Origin: DATILL01 sp035476575
GTDB lineage: Bacteria > Actinomycetota > Actinomycetes > Mycobacteriales > JACQDL01
Reading direction: 5' to 3'
Length of the DNA: 64,000 bases
Assembly: GCA_035476575.1 (NCBI GenBank)
Contig: DATILL010000020.1
Location: 1 to 64,000, forward strand
Below the pieces are notes generated by a model. The model searched no databases. It was not told where the DNA came from and was given only the letters and a program-made list of their open reading frames with translations. This document shows positions 17,094 to 25,650 of the stretch, in pieces. Every line of letters starts with the position of its first letter. Position 1 is the stretch's first letter. The position numbers and the translations under genes were made by a program.

Positions 17094-18640
17094 ACACGCT
17101 GACCCCGCGCGAGGTGGCCCGGCTCGCCCGCCAGCCCGGGGCCCGGATCGAGCTGCCGGAGCCGGCCGCGGACCGGATGGCCGCCTCGGTGCTGCTGCGC
17201 GACGAGCTGGTCGCCACCGGCCAGCCGATCTACGGCGTGACGACCGGCTTCGGGGCCAACAACATCAACCACATCTCGGCCGCCCGGGCCACCGCCTTGC
17301 AGGCCAACCTGGTCGAGTACCACCTGGTCGGCAGCGGCCCGCTCGCGGCGCCCGAGGTGGTCCGGGCGACCATGCTGATCCGGGCCAACTGCCTCGCCCG
17401 CGGCCGGTCCGGGGTACGGCCGGAGGTCGTGCGGCTGCTGCTCGACTGCCTCGCCCACGACATCCTGCCGCCGATCCCCGAGCGCGGCTCGGTCGGCGCG
17501 AGCGGTGACCTGGTACCGCTGTGCTACCTGGCGAACCTCCTGGTCGGCCGGGGCGAGGCGGTGGTCGCGGGACGGTGGCAGCCGGCCGACCAGGCGCTGC
17601 TGACCCACGGGCTGCGGCCGCTCGCCCTGCAGCCGAAGGAGGCGCTCGGCCTGATCAACGGCACGTCGTTCATGGCCGGCTTCGCGGTCCTCGCGGCGGC
17701 CGGCGCGGCCGAGCTGGCCCACGCCGCCGAGGTGTGCACCGCGCTCACGGTCGAGGCGCTGCGCGGCAACCGCGGCCCGTACGAGCCGGACACCCACCGG
17801 CACAAGCCGCACCCGGGCCAGCAGCGCAGCGCCGCGGCGGTACGCGGGCTGCTGGCCGGCTCGACCCTGGCCTGCGACCACGACGAGGTGCTGCGGGCCA
17901 ACCCCGCCCTCGCCGGCCGGGCGCACCAGCGGCTGGACCACCCGATCCAGGACCGGTACTCGCTGCGCTGCGCCCCGCACGTGATCGGCGTGCTGCGCGA
18001 CACCCTGGACTGGGTCGACCGCTGGCTGCACGTGGAGATCAACTCGACCAACGACAACCCGCTGTTCGACCCCGACACCGGCCAGGCGCACAGCGGCGGC
18101 AACTTCTACGGCGGCCATGTCGGCCTCGCGATGGACACCCTCAAGGTGGCCGTGGCGAGCGTGGGCGACCTGCTCGACCGGCAGCTCGCCCTGGTGGTCG
18201 ACGACAAGTACAGCAACGGCCTGCCCGCCGGCCTGGTGACCACCGGCGGCGGGCTGCACCACGGCTTCAAGGGCGTGCAGCTCGCCTGCTCCGCGGTCGT
18301 TGCCGAGGCGCTCAAGCTGGGCATGCCGGCCACCGCGTTCTCCCGCTCTACCGAGGCACACAACCAGGACAAGGTGAGCATGGGCACGATCGCCGCCCGC
18401 GACGCCCGCACCGCCGTGGAGCTGGTGGGCCAGGCGACCGCGCTGCACCTGACCGCGCTGTGCCAGGCCGTCGACCTGCGCGGGGTGGACCGGCTCGGCG
18501 CCGGCACCCGCGCCGCGTACAACCTGGTACGCAAGCACGTCGGCTTCGTCGACCGGGACCGGCGGCTCGACACCGAGGTGGCCGCGCTCGCCGAGGCGAT
18601 CGCCACCGGGGCGCTACGAGAGGCGGTCGGCGATGCGTGA
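17081..18640 (+). CDS. MIO-type aromatic amino acid ammonia-lyase or 2,3-aminomutase
   Basis: 519 residues; ATG 17081 lies inside the end of the DAHP synthase gene. The prosthetic group-forming A140-S141-G142 is in GSVGASGDLVPL. Tyr-loop YGVTTGFGANN, LVEYHLVGSGP (substrate-side helix), QPKEALGLINGTSFM, YSLRCAPHVIG, NDNPLF and SRSTEAHNQDKVSMGT are all typical of HAL/PAL/TAL enzymes and bacterial phenylalanine/tyrosine aminomutases. Such enzymes eliminate ammonia to give a cinnamate-type acid or move the amine to the beta position. The STEAHNQDKVSMG ending is seen in the bacterial PAL/PAM-like branch. Lyase and mutase cannot be told apart from sequence. Next to a DAHP synthase, an aromatic substrate is likely. 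Confidence 0.88.
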   Translation: MLGLDTLTPREVARLARQPGARIELPEPAADRMAASVLLRDELVATGQPIYGVTTGFGANNINHISAARATALQANLVEYHLVGSGPLAAPEVVRATMLIRANCLARGRSGVRPEVVRLLLDCLAHDILPPIPERGSVGASGDLVPLCYLANLLVGRGEAVVAGRWQPADQALLTHGLRPLALQPKEALGLINGTSFMAGFAVLAAAGAAELAHAAEVCTALTVEALRGNRGPYEPDTHRHKPHPGQQRSAAAVRGLLAGSTLACDHDEVLRANPALAGRAHQRLDHPIQDRYSLRCAPHVIGVLRDTLDWVDRWLHVEINSTNDNPLFDPDTGQAHSGGNFYGGHVGLAMDTLKVAVASVGDLLDRQLALVVDDKYSNGLPAGLVTTGGGLHHGFKGVQLACSAVVAEALKLGMPATAFSRSTEAHNQDKVSMGTIAARDARTAVELVGQATALHLTALCQAVDLRGVDRLGAGTRAAYNLVRKHVGFVDRDRRLDTEVAALAEAIATGALREAVGDA

Positions 18641-19979
18641 CCCGCGGGCTGCGGTCCGGGAGTACTCCACCGGCCGGCACCGCGCCGAGGCCGCACCCCG
18701 GCCGCCCCGGCTCCTGATGCAGCCGCTGCGCGAGCGGCTGCGGCTGATCGCGGCGGGCGAGCTGGCCGTGGCGGAGTGGCTCGCCGCCGCCGACGAGTGG
18801 AGCGCCACGGCCGACGAGCGGTACCGCGCCTGCGTCGAGCTGCGCCCGGCCGGGCAGCCGGTACGGCTCGCCGTCAAGGACACCATCGACGTGGCCGGCT
18901 TCCCCACCCGGCTGGGGCTCCGCCGGCACCGGCACTACCCGCGCCGGTCCGCTGTGGCGCTGCGCGGGCTGCCGGTCAACGCCAAGGTGGTGACGACCGA
19001 GCTGAACATCGGCATCGGCTCCGGTTGCGTCAACCCGTACTTCCCGCACATCGACCCGGCCGGCTCCAGCACCGGCTCCGGGGTGGCCGTGGCGGCCGGG
19101 ATCTGCGACGTGTCGCTCGGGACGGACGTGCTCGGCTCGGTGCGCTGGCCGGCCGGGCGGTGCGGCGTCGTCGGCCTGCGCACCACGCACAGCGAGCGGC
19201 GGCTGGCCGGGGTCTTCCCGCTGTCGCCGTCGATGGACGCGCCCGGCTGGGTGGCCCGGGCCGCCGACGACCTGGCCGTGCTGGCCGACCGGATCGGCCT
19301 CGACGGCGACGGCGCGCCCGGACAGTACCGGATCGGGCTGGTGCGGGAGGTGCTCGACGGCGGGTGCGAGCCGGAGATCCTGACCGCGCTGGAGCTGTGC
19401 CACGCCGCGCTGGCCGACGCTGGCCACCGGGTCGAGGGGGTACGGCTGGGCGAGCTGTGGCGATGTCGAGGCATGGCGTGGGACCTGTGCGCCCGCGAGG
19501 CCTGGGACGGGTACCAGGTCTGGCGGCAGTGGATCTCCGACGACCTGCTCGACTCGACCCGGCGTGCACTCGAGGCGGGCGCGCGGATCGGCGACGGGCG
19601 TTATGCCGAGCTGCGCGCCGAGCAGCAGCGGCAGCGGGCCGGTGTGGCCGAGCTGTTCGCCCGCCAGGAGGTCGACGCCTGGCTGCTGCCGCTCGACCCG
19701 GACGTGCCGTGCCCGCCCGACGCGGCCGAGCGTGTCACCGCCACCAGCATCCCGACCCCGGCGGACGACCCGGCTGGCTATGACCGCGCGGTCGGCTACA
19801 CGCCGGTGGCGAGCTTCGCCGGCCTGCCGGCGATCACCTTCCCAGTCGGCCGTGGCACCACGACGGGCGCGCCGCTCGCGATGCAGCTCGTCGGCCCGCC
19901 CCGATCCGACCGTAGGCTGGTCGCGCTGGCCGCCGACGTTGGCCGGCGCCTCGGCGACCTCGGCTTTGTCCCGCGCTGA
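18633..19979 (+). CDS. amidase signature-family enzyme B
   Basis: 448 residues, ATG inside the end of the MIO gene. Triad residues are kept: K82 in LAVKDTIDVAGF, cis-Ser S145 in PAGSSTGSGVAV and S169 in GTDVLGSVRWPA. The last motif differs from the usual DTGGS in having Val-Leu before Gly-Ser. The KDTIDVAGxPTRLG block is shared with amidase A, so the two are paralogues within the cluster. About 20 N-terminal residues are Arg/Pro-rich with no motif, so the true start may be slightly downstream. It may cleave a protecting group or form an amide. Which of these is not shown by the sequence. Confidence 0.83.
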   Translation: MRDPRAAVREYSTGRHRAEAAPRPPRLLMQPLRERLRLIAAGELAVAEWLAAADEWSATADERYRACVELRPAGQPVRLAVKDTIDVAGFPTRLGLRRHRHYPRRSAVALRGLPVNAKVVTTELNIGIGSGCVNPYFPHIDPAGSSTGSGVAVAAGICDVSLGTDVLGSVRWPAGRCGVVGLRTTHSERRLAGVFPLSPSMDAPGWVARAADDLAVLADRIGLDGDGAPGQYRIGLVREVLDGGCEPEILTALELCHAALADAGHRVEGVRLGELWRCRGMAWDLCAREAWDGYQVWRQWISDDLLDSTRRALEAGARIGDGRYAELRAEQQRQRAGVAELFARQEVDAWLLPLDPDVPCPPDAAERVTATSIPTPADDPAGYDRAVGYTPVASFAGLPAITFPVGRGTTTGAPLAMQLVGPPRSDRRLVALAADVGRRLGDLGFVPR

Positions 19980-19998
19980 AACACCGAAGGAGAAGCAC

Positions 19999-20724
19999 GT
20001 GCCACGTACCGTCCTCGTCACCGGTGGCGCGACCGGCATCGGCTTCGCGGTCGCCACGACGTTCGCCCAGGCCGGCGACCGGGTCATCATCACCGGTCGC
20101 CGCGAACAGGTGCTCACCGAGGCCGCCGGCCGGCTAGGCGCGACCCCGCTCGCCTTCGACGCCACCGACCCTGAGGCGGTCACCAAGGCGGTCGCCGCCC
20201 TGCCCGACCGGGTGGACGTCGTGGTCAACAACGCCGGCGGCAACACCGACTTCGCCCAGCCGGACGCCGCCGACGACGACCTGTCCGCGCTCGCGGCGAG
20301 CTGGCGGGCCAACCTGGAGGCCAACCTGGTCTCCGCCGTGCTCGTCACCGCCGCGCTCACCCCGCGGCTGCCCGACGGCGGCCGGGTGATCACGATCGGC
20401 TCCATCGCGGCCCGTACCGGCGCCGGTTCCTACGGCGCCGCGAAGGCGGCGGTCGAGGCCTGGACCACCAGCGTCGCCGCCGAGCTCGGCCCACGCGGCA
20501 TCACGGCCAACGTCGTCTCGCCCGGGCTGACCCTCGGCACCGAGTTCTTCGGCGACCGGCTCACCGTGCAGCGCCAGCAGCGGCTGATCGACGCCACGCT
20601 GGTCAAGCGGGCGGGCACCCCGGACGACGTCGCGGCCACCGTGTTCTTCCTCGCCTCGCCAGCGGCCCGGCATCTCACCGGACAGGTCTTCCACGTCAAC
20701 GGTGGCGCCTATCTCGGGCGGTGA
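19999..20724 (+). CDS. short-chain dehydrogenase/reductase (FabG-like)
   Basis: GTG 19999 is chosen because AAGGAGAAG lies just upstream; the frame is open earlier but there it overlaps the amidase. 241 residues with classical SDR features: TGGATGIG cofactor loop (residues 8-15), NNAGG, catalytic Ser in ITIGSIAART, YGAAK (Tyr/Lys), and ANVVSPGLTLGTEFF. An Arg two codons after the first strand (ITGRRE) suggests NADP(H). It is the last gene of the operon and likely reduces or oxidises a carbonyl/alcohol of an intermediate, possibly while bound to the ACP. Confidence 0.85.
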   Translation: MPRTVLVTGGATGIGFAVATTFAQAGDRVIITGRREQVLTEAAGRLGATPLAFDATDPEAVTKAVAALPDRVDVVVNNAGGNTDFAQPDAADDDLSALAASWRANLEANLVSAVLVTAALTPRLPDGGRVITIGSIAARTGAGSYGAAKAAVEAWTTSVAAELGPRGITANVVSPGLTLGTEFFGDRLTVQRQQRLIDATLVKRAGTPDDVAATVFFLASPAARHLTGQVFHVNGGAYLGR

Positions 20725-21073
20725 TAGGGGGAGAACGAGCCTGGCGACGGCCGCCACGCCACCTATTGGTGCCAAGGGTCGTCCGGCATGGGCAATTGAG
20801 TGCTGTCCGTTCCCTTTGTGGCTGCGGCACTGGCTAGCTTGCGCAAATTCTAAGGTAGCTCGACGTATCTCAACGTAGAGCTGGCAGCTCTGTTCATACG
20901 GTGTCAAGACCAACGGGGATGTTCGCTGCTGCCGGAGTCCGACCGGTGCCCATCATCGGCTCTGGCTCTTGTACGTCAACGCCGACGCCGCTGGCCCGCC
21001 AGATGGGACCACGGTTAAGACGCTTACCGTGCCGTGGCGACGATCCGGCTCACTACCAGTGATAGGGGATTTT
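20725..21073 (+). promoter_or_regulatory. intergenic region, probable promoter of the carboxypeptidase gene
   Basis: A 349-nt stretch without a supported gene, visibly lower in GC around 20850-20910. It separates the biosynthetic operon from the carboxypeptidase gene, so the latter probably has its own promoter here. GATAGGGGA about 8 nt before ATG 21074 is the ribosome site. I found no convincing operator or strong terminator hairpin. Confidence 0.4.
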
Positions 21074-24000
21074 ATGCGTCGCTCACGTGCCCTCGCCGCC
21101 GGGCTGGCGGCGGCAGTCGTCACGGTTCTGGCCACCGCGGCGGGCAGTAATCATTCGACGAGCCCGCCAGGCACGGACACAAGTCCCGGCCTTGCTGCTT
21201 ATCAGGTCGACATTCACGACTCGCACGCATTGCGACTGCTCGCTCAGGCGGGCAACGACATGGAGGAAGGCGCCGGCCGCGACGGCCAGGCCGAGGTCGT
21301 GGCCCTTCCGGGCCAGGTGCATAAGCTCCGGGCGGCCGGCCTGACCGTGACGCTCAAACCCACCACCGCGGCCGGCGCCGGTCCCAGGCCCGACGGCAGC
21401 TACCAGGTCTGGCGCCCCTACTACGACCGCACCTTCGTCGGTACTGAAGGCGGCCGGCCGCGGGAGACGCTGTATGAGGAGCTTCAGCGGATCGCCGCGG
21501 AGCACCCGGACATCGTCAAGCCGGAGATCATCGGAAGGTCCCTGCTGGGCAAGCCGATCCTGGCGCTGCGGATCACCAAGGACGCCCGCAAGCCGGCCAA
21601 CCGGGACGGGTCGCGGCCCGCCGTCTTGTACAGCGCGACCCTGCACGCCCGGGAATGGCTGGCCACCGAGCAGGCCCGCCGGCTGGTGCACCTGCTGGTC
21701 GACAACTACGGCCACAGCGGTCCGGCCAAGGCCGTCGGCGGCGAGAACGTCGCCGGGCTCACCGGCGCCACGCTGACCCGGCTGGTGGACACCCGGGAGC
21801 TGTGGTTCGTCCCCGTCGCCAACCCGGACGGGTACGACCACACCTTCACCCCGGGCAACCGGCTGTGGCGCAAGAACATGCGCGACACCGACGGCGACGG
21901 CGTCGTCGACACTGGCGATGGCGTCGACCTGAACCGTAACTTCGGGGGCCACTGGGGATTTGATAATGAGGGCTCCAGCGACGACCCCTCGGGGGAGATC
22001 TACCGCGGTTCCGCCGCCTTGTCCGAGCCCGAGGTCAAGGCGGTGGACGGGCTGCTTTCCCGCATCCGGTTCGCCTTCTTGGCCGACTACCACATCACCC
22101 CGCTCGGGCAGCGGCTGCTGTACGGCGTCGGGTACCAGATCCACACCGACTCACCGGACGACCTGATCTCCCGGGCGCTGGCCGGTACCGACCGCAAACC
22201 CGCGATCGGCGGCAACCCGCCCGGCGCGCCTGATCCGTACTCGCCCGGCCTGCTGGCCTTCCCGTTCCGCAACAACGGCATCCTCGGCGACGCCGCACAC
22301 GCGGTCCACCATGTCCTGCCGTTCACCGTCGAGGTGGACGCCGCGAACCCGGACCGGGGCGGTGGGTCATCGATCTTCGAGTTCCAGGACAGCGAGGCCG
22401 ACGTACAGCAGTCGTTTGTGAAGAACATCCCGTTCGCGCTGGACGTCGCCCTGTCAGCGCCCGACCCGGCGAACCCGGTGTCGCACCTGGGCAACACCGC
22501 ACCGGCGTTCGAGCTGCACCCGTTCGCCGTCTCCTACGGCGACCCGCAGCCGGTACGGGTCACCGTCAAGCGGTCGCTCGGCCCGGTGCGGATGCACTGG
22601 CGCATCAACGGTGGGCGTGAGCACGCCGCCCGCACCCGCGAGTACCAGGGCGGGGAACGGTACGGCGACTCCTACAACATCTACTACCACGAGATGCGCG
22701 GCACGGTGACCGGCACCCGGCCGGGTGACCGGGTGACGGTGTGGTTCACCGCCGGCGGGAAGCGGTCGGAGTCGTTCCGGTACTCGATACGGTCCGACAG
22801 CAACAAGCCGGTGCTGATCATGGCAGCGGAGGACTACTCCGGCCAGCCCGGCAGCACCCTGGAGTCCCCGCCGTACGCCAACCGGACCCGGCCGAACTAC
22901 CTTGGCTACTACACGGCGGCGCTGAGCGCGAACAAGATCCCCTTCGACGTGTACAACGTCGACGCCGAGCGGCGGACGGCGCCCGACCCGTTGGGGGTGC
23001 TCGGGCACTACCGGGCGGTCATCTGGTACACGGCCAACGACAGCCTCGTCCGGGCCGTCGGCGTTCCAGGCTCGACCGGTACCGGCAAGCTGGCCGGCGA
23101 TGAGATCCTCGCGGTCCGCGACTACCTCAACGACGGCGGCAAGGTGCTCTACACGGGGCAGAACGCGGCGCTGCCGCAGCTCCTCAACGCCCAGTACAAC
23201 CCGGGCGGCGAGCCACCGTACTGCCACGCCTCGGCCAGCAGTCCCGGCACGGTCACCACCTGCACCACGCTCACCGACGACTTCCTGCAGTACTGGCTAG
23301 GCGCGTACAGCCACATCGACGCGGCCACCACGAAGGCCGAGGTGTCGGCGCTCCACCTCGAGTCGACGTCCGGCGGGGCGAGGTACCGGCTGAACGGGGT
23401 GGGCTCCGCCGACAACCAGGAGCACACCTACTCGGCCGTGACCACGTCGAGCATCCTGCCCGTGCCGAAGTTCCCGCAGTTTGCCTCGCAGGTCTCGGTT
23501 GGGCTGGCCGGGCCGAGCGGGTTCGACCCCGTCACCGGGTCGCGGTACGCCGTCGCGGAGTCGGACAACAGCGGCTACCAGCGGCTGCGCCGTACCGTCG
23601 ACCTGACCGGCGCCACGTCGGCGGAGCTGTCCCTGAAGCTCTCCTACGACGTGGAGAAGGACTACGACTACGTGATCGTCGAGGCACACCACGTCGGCCA
23701 GGACGACTGGACCACCCTGCCGGACGCCAACGGGCACACCTCGACCAGCGTCGGCGGGTCGTGCGATGAGAACCTGGACACCATCCACCCGTTCCTGGAC
23801 CACTACCAGACCAACCCGGACAAGCGAAAGGTCGACTGCACCGGCACCGGCACCACCGGGGTCTGGCAGGGCGCGACCGGTAACTCGCGCGGCTGGCAGG
23901 ACTGGCGGGTCGACCTCAGCCGGTACGCCGGCTCGCAGGTGGAGGTGGCGATCAGCTACGTGCAAGACTCGGGGGTTACCGGGCTCGGGGTGCTCCTCGA

Positions 24001-24274
24001 CGACGTGACGGTCCGAAAGGACGGCGCGATCGCCGAGCAGACCTCCTTCGAGGACGGGCTGGGCGGGTTCACCGCCGGGCCGGCACCGGACGGGTCCGCG
24101 GCCATCACCGACCACGCCTGGACGTCGCGGCCGACGGTCGGCTTCGCCGTCGGCACGGGCATCCAGACCCCGCACTCGGTCTACTGGGGCTTCGGCCTGG
24201 AGGGCATCGCCGGCGCGGGCGACCGTGCGCAGCTCATCGGTCAGGCCCTGCGACACCTTGGAGTGGCACGCTAG
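21074..24274 (+). CDS. secreted M14 zinc carboxypeptidase, large multidomain
   Basis: 1066 residues. ATG 21074 begins a clear signal peptide (MRRSRALAAGLAAAVVTVLATAAG), so the upstream in-frame extension is not used. The M14 domain is at about residues 120-460: zinc site H191-x-x-E194 in TLHAREWLATE, third ligand His in ADYHITPLG, DLNRNFGGHWG for substrate, and the general-base glutamate in FTVEVDA. Behind it are about 600 residues of beta-rich domains. These include a ThuA/GATase-like segment (ILAVRDYLNDGGKVLYTGQNA) and a MAM/immune-inhibitor-like segment (SFEDGLGGFTAG). It is predicted to degrade extracellular peptides. A link to the upstream pathway is possible only by position. Confidence 0.85.
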   Translation: MRRSRALAAGLAAAVVTVLATAAGSNHSTSPPGTDTSPGLAAYQVDIHDSHALRLLAQAGNDMEEGAGRDGQAEVVALPGQVHKLRAAGLTVTLKPTTAAGAGPRPDGSYQVWRPYYDRTFVGTEGGRPRETLYEELQRIAAEHPDIVKPEIIGRSLLGKPILALRITKDARKPANRDGSRPAVLYSATLHAREWLATEQARRLVHLLVDNYGHSGPAKAVGGENVAGLTGATLTRLVDTRELWFVPVANPDGYDHTFTPGNRLWRKNMRDTDGDGVVDTGDGVDLNRNFGGHWGFDNEGSSDDPSGEIYRGSAALSEPEVKAVDGLLSRIRFAFLADYHITPLGQRLLYGVGYQIHTDSPDDLISRALAGTDRKPAIGGNPPGAPDPYSPGLLAFPFRNNGILGDAAHAVHHVLPFTVEVDAANPDRGGGSSIFEFQDSEADVQQSFVKNIPFALDVALSAPDPANPVSHLGNTAPAFELHPFAVSYGDPQPVRVTVKRSLGPVRMHWRINGGREHAARTREYQGGERYGDSYNIYYHEMRGTVTGTRPGDRVTVWFTAGGKRSESFRYSIRSDSNKPVLIMAAEDYSGQPGSTLESPPYANRTRPNYLGYYTAALSANKIPFDVYNVDAERRTAPDPLGVLGHYRAVIWYTANDSLVRAVGVPGSTGTGKLAGDEILAVRDYLNDGGKVLYTGQNAALPQLLNAQYNPGGEPPYCHASASSPGTVTTCTTLTDDFLQYWLGAYSHIDAATTKAEVSALHLESTSGGARYRLNGVGSADNQEHTYSAVTTSSILPVPKFPQFASQVSVGLAGPSGFDPVTGSRYAVAESDNSGYQRLRRTVDLTGATSAELSLKLSYDVEKDYDYVIVEAHHVGQDDWTTLPDANGHTSTSVGGSCDENLDTIHPFLDHYQTNPDKRKVDCTGTGTTGVWQGATGNSRGWQDWRVDLSRYAGSQVEVAISYVQDSGVTGLGVLLDDVTVRKDGAIAEQTSFEDGLGGFTAGPAPDGSAAITDHAWTSRPTVGFAVGTGIQTPHSVYWGFGLEGIAGAGDRAQLIGQALRHLGVAR

Positions 24275-24290
24275 GGCGGCGGCAAGAAGT

Positions 24291-24328
24291 GGGCGGTTGG
24301 TGCCGGCAGCGGCCGTTACCAACCGCCC
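24291..24328 (+). terminator. strong hairpin after the carboxypeptidase gene
   Basis: Perfect 11-bp arms GGGCGGTTGGT (24291-24301) and ACCAACCGCCC (24318-24328), followed by TTCT, 17 nt after the stop. A good rho-independent-like terminator. Its right arm is shared with the repeat that also occurs near 25575. Confidence 0.7.
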
Positions 24329-24388
24329 TTCTATCAGATGCTGAAGGCGACATCGTCAAACCCCGGCGCGCCGGTGGCAGGCCAGTAC
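24311..24388 (+). pseudogene. tyrosinase-gene fragment B (about codons 23-40)
   Basis: The 48 nt at 24341-24388 match codons around 25-40 of the tyrosinase gene at 30224 (CTGAAGGCG...CCCCGGCGCGCCGG...CCAGTAC). A 1-nt loss and a 1-nt gain bracket the ACATCGTCAA block. The preceding GGCCRTYACCAACCGCC block is also found in front of fragment C at 25568 but not in the intact gene. It is non-coding debris of a duplicated tyrosinase-like gene. Confidence 0.6.
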
Positions 24389-24508
24389 ATGAGTGCTTGA
24401 AACTACAGGTCGACACCCCACCGCCATGGCCCCGGGCCGCATGCCCTCCGACCGGCTGGTGAACGCCCAGAACTCTGAGCAGGCAAGCACTGCCAAGCGG
24501 TCGCTATG

Positions 24509-25384
24509 TTAGTAAACTTGCGGCTCGGCCCACACCGCCGTACCGGACATACAACCGAAAGGAGTCGCGACTACCAGGATGATCCGTCGCGCTCCTTTAA
24601 TCGACACATCGATGTGCGCAGGCCGACCGTATTGTGCACCTGCCGAAGCCACCATTTCCGAGGAGTCCTCCACGCCATCCACGTTTAGGTCGGCATAGAC
24701 CTTAAAGGATACAGAAACACCTCGGTTGAATTTCTCTACATCGTCGCTGACACCGACCTCGGCCTTGAATCTCTGATATTCTGCGCCCAGATCGTAGGCA
24801 GCCTGTCCCTCGCTACAGAGTGTTTCCTTAACTCCGATGCTGCGCTGGTAGCTTTTTTCGCTCAAGCGCCAGCTTCCGGTGAGCCATGAGTCACCAGTAG
24901 CGTTTAGGTCCACAAGGTAAAGCGGTGTTGTCGGTTTGGCCGATAAACTGGGCGTGCCGGATTTCCCAGCAGATGATTGTGCTTGTGGGGTACTACCGGC
25001 TGTGACGCTCGTGGTAGCTGTCGGACGGCCAGCGGAAGTACCCGGTGATCCGGCGCCACCGGTCGCCGGATCATGTATGGCATGCGAATCGTGCCGGAGA
25101 TAGGCATCCAGGACGCCCCCTAGTATCGACGTGCCTAGGGCTATTAATATTAGCGAGAAGATAACCTTGAGGCCAACAACACGCCGCCATTGACCCAGCA
25201 GCAGGAACGCACCAGACGTAACTGCAACGAGGCCAAAAAAACTCGCTAGGACCAAGGTGCCTGAATTGACCAGGACGACAATTCCGCTTAGGTTGGAGAC
25301 AATGGAGAGCCCTGCACTCAGTCGATGCCGGAGCCGCTTCCCGGAACTCTCAGGCTCCTTCGAGAGCTGATCGTCATGTACCAT
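24509..25384 (-). CDS. membrane protein with C-terminal NPCBM carbohydrate-binding-like domain
   Basis: The start at 25384 (ATG) is preferred because GGTGAGG precedes it; ATGs at 25402 and 25417 are alternatives. About 291 residues. There are two or three hydrophobic segments in the first ~100 residues (GIVVLVNSGTLVLASFFGLVAV; VIFSLILIALGTSILGGVL). A Ser/Thr/Pro/Ala-rich linker follows, then a domain with SIGVKETLCSEGQAAYDLGAEYQRFKAEVGV...VSFKVYADLNVDG...IDVSIKGARRIILVV, the NPCBM/NEW2 pattern. It is likely membrane-anchored and may display a sugar-binding module. Base composition is clearly lower in GC than its surroundings and codons use A/T third positions more often, suggesting transfer. 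Confidence 0.65.
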   Translation of the reverse strand: MVHDDQLSKEPESSGKRLRHRLSAGLSIVSNLSGIVVLVNSGTLVLASFFGLVAVTSGAFLLLGQWRRVVGLKVIFSLILIALGTSILGGVLDAYLRHDSHAIHDPATGGAGSPGTSAGRPTATTSVTAGSTPQAQSSAGKSGTPSLSAKPTTPLYLVDLNATGDSWLTGSWRLSEKSYQRSIGVKETLCSEGQAAYDLGAEYQRFKAEVGVSDDVEKFNRGVSVSFKVYADLNVDGVEDSSEMVASAGAQYGRPAHIDVSIKGARRIILVVATPFGCMSGTAVWAEPQVY

Positions 25385-25567
25385 CGTTCGATGCCTCACC
25401 ATCACGCCGCGGCCCATGGGAAGATATGTCGGCGAGATCCTACTACCTAGCCCGTTCAACCAGCCGCCGAGCAGTCCCGAGGCCGCCGCCGGACCTGCTG
25501 CTGTACAGCAGCGATACCGGCCACCACCGGCTCGCAGCACTCGGCAACGATGCTAACTGAGCGTGAA

Positions 25568-25650
25568 CGGCCATCACCAACCGCCAGACCGGCAGTTCGG
25601 GACTGAAGGCGGACATCGTCAACCCCGGCTCGCCGGTCGCAGGCCAGTAC
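25568..25650 (+). pseudogene. tyrosinase-gene fragment C
   Basis: The 48 nt at 25603-25650 read L-K-A-D-I-V-N-P-G-S-P-V-A-G-Q-Y, against L-M-K-A-D-I-V-N-P-G-A-P-A-A-D-Q-Y in the intact tyrosinase. A stop (TGA) follows two codons later. The 17-nt lead-in ACCAACCGCC block is shared with fragment B. With fragments A and B this makes three pieces of the same 5' gene region in the window. Confidence 0.6.
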
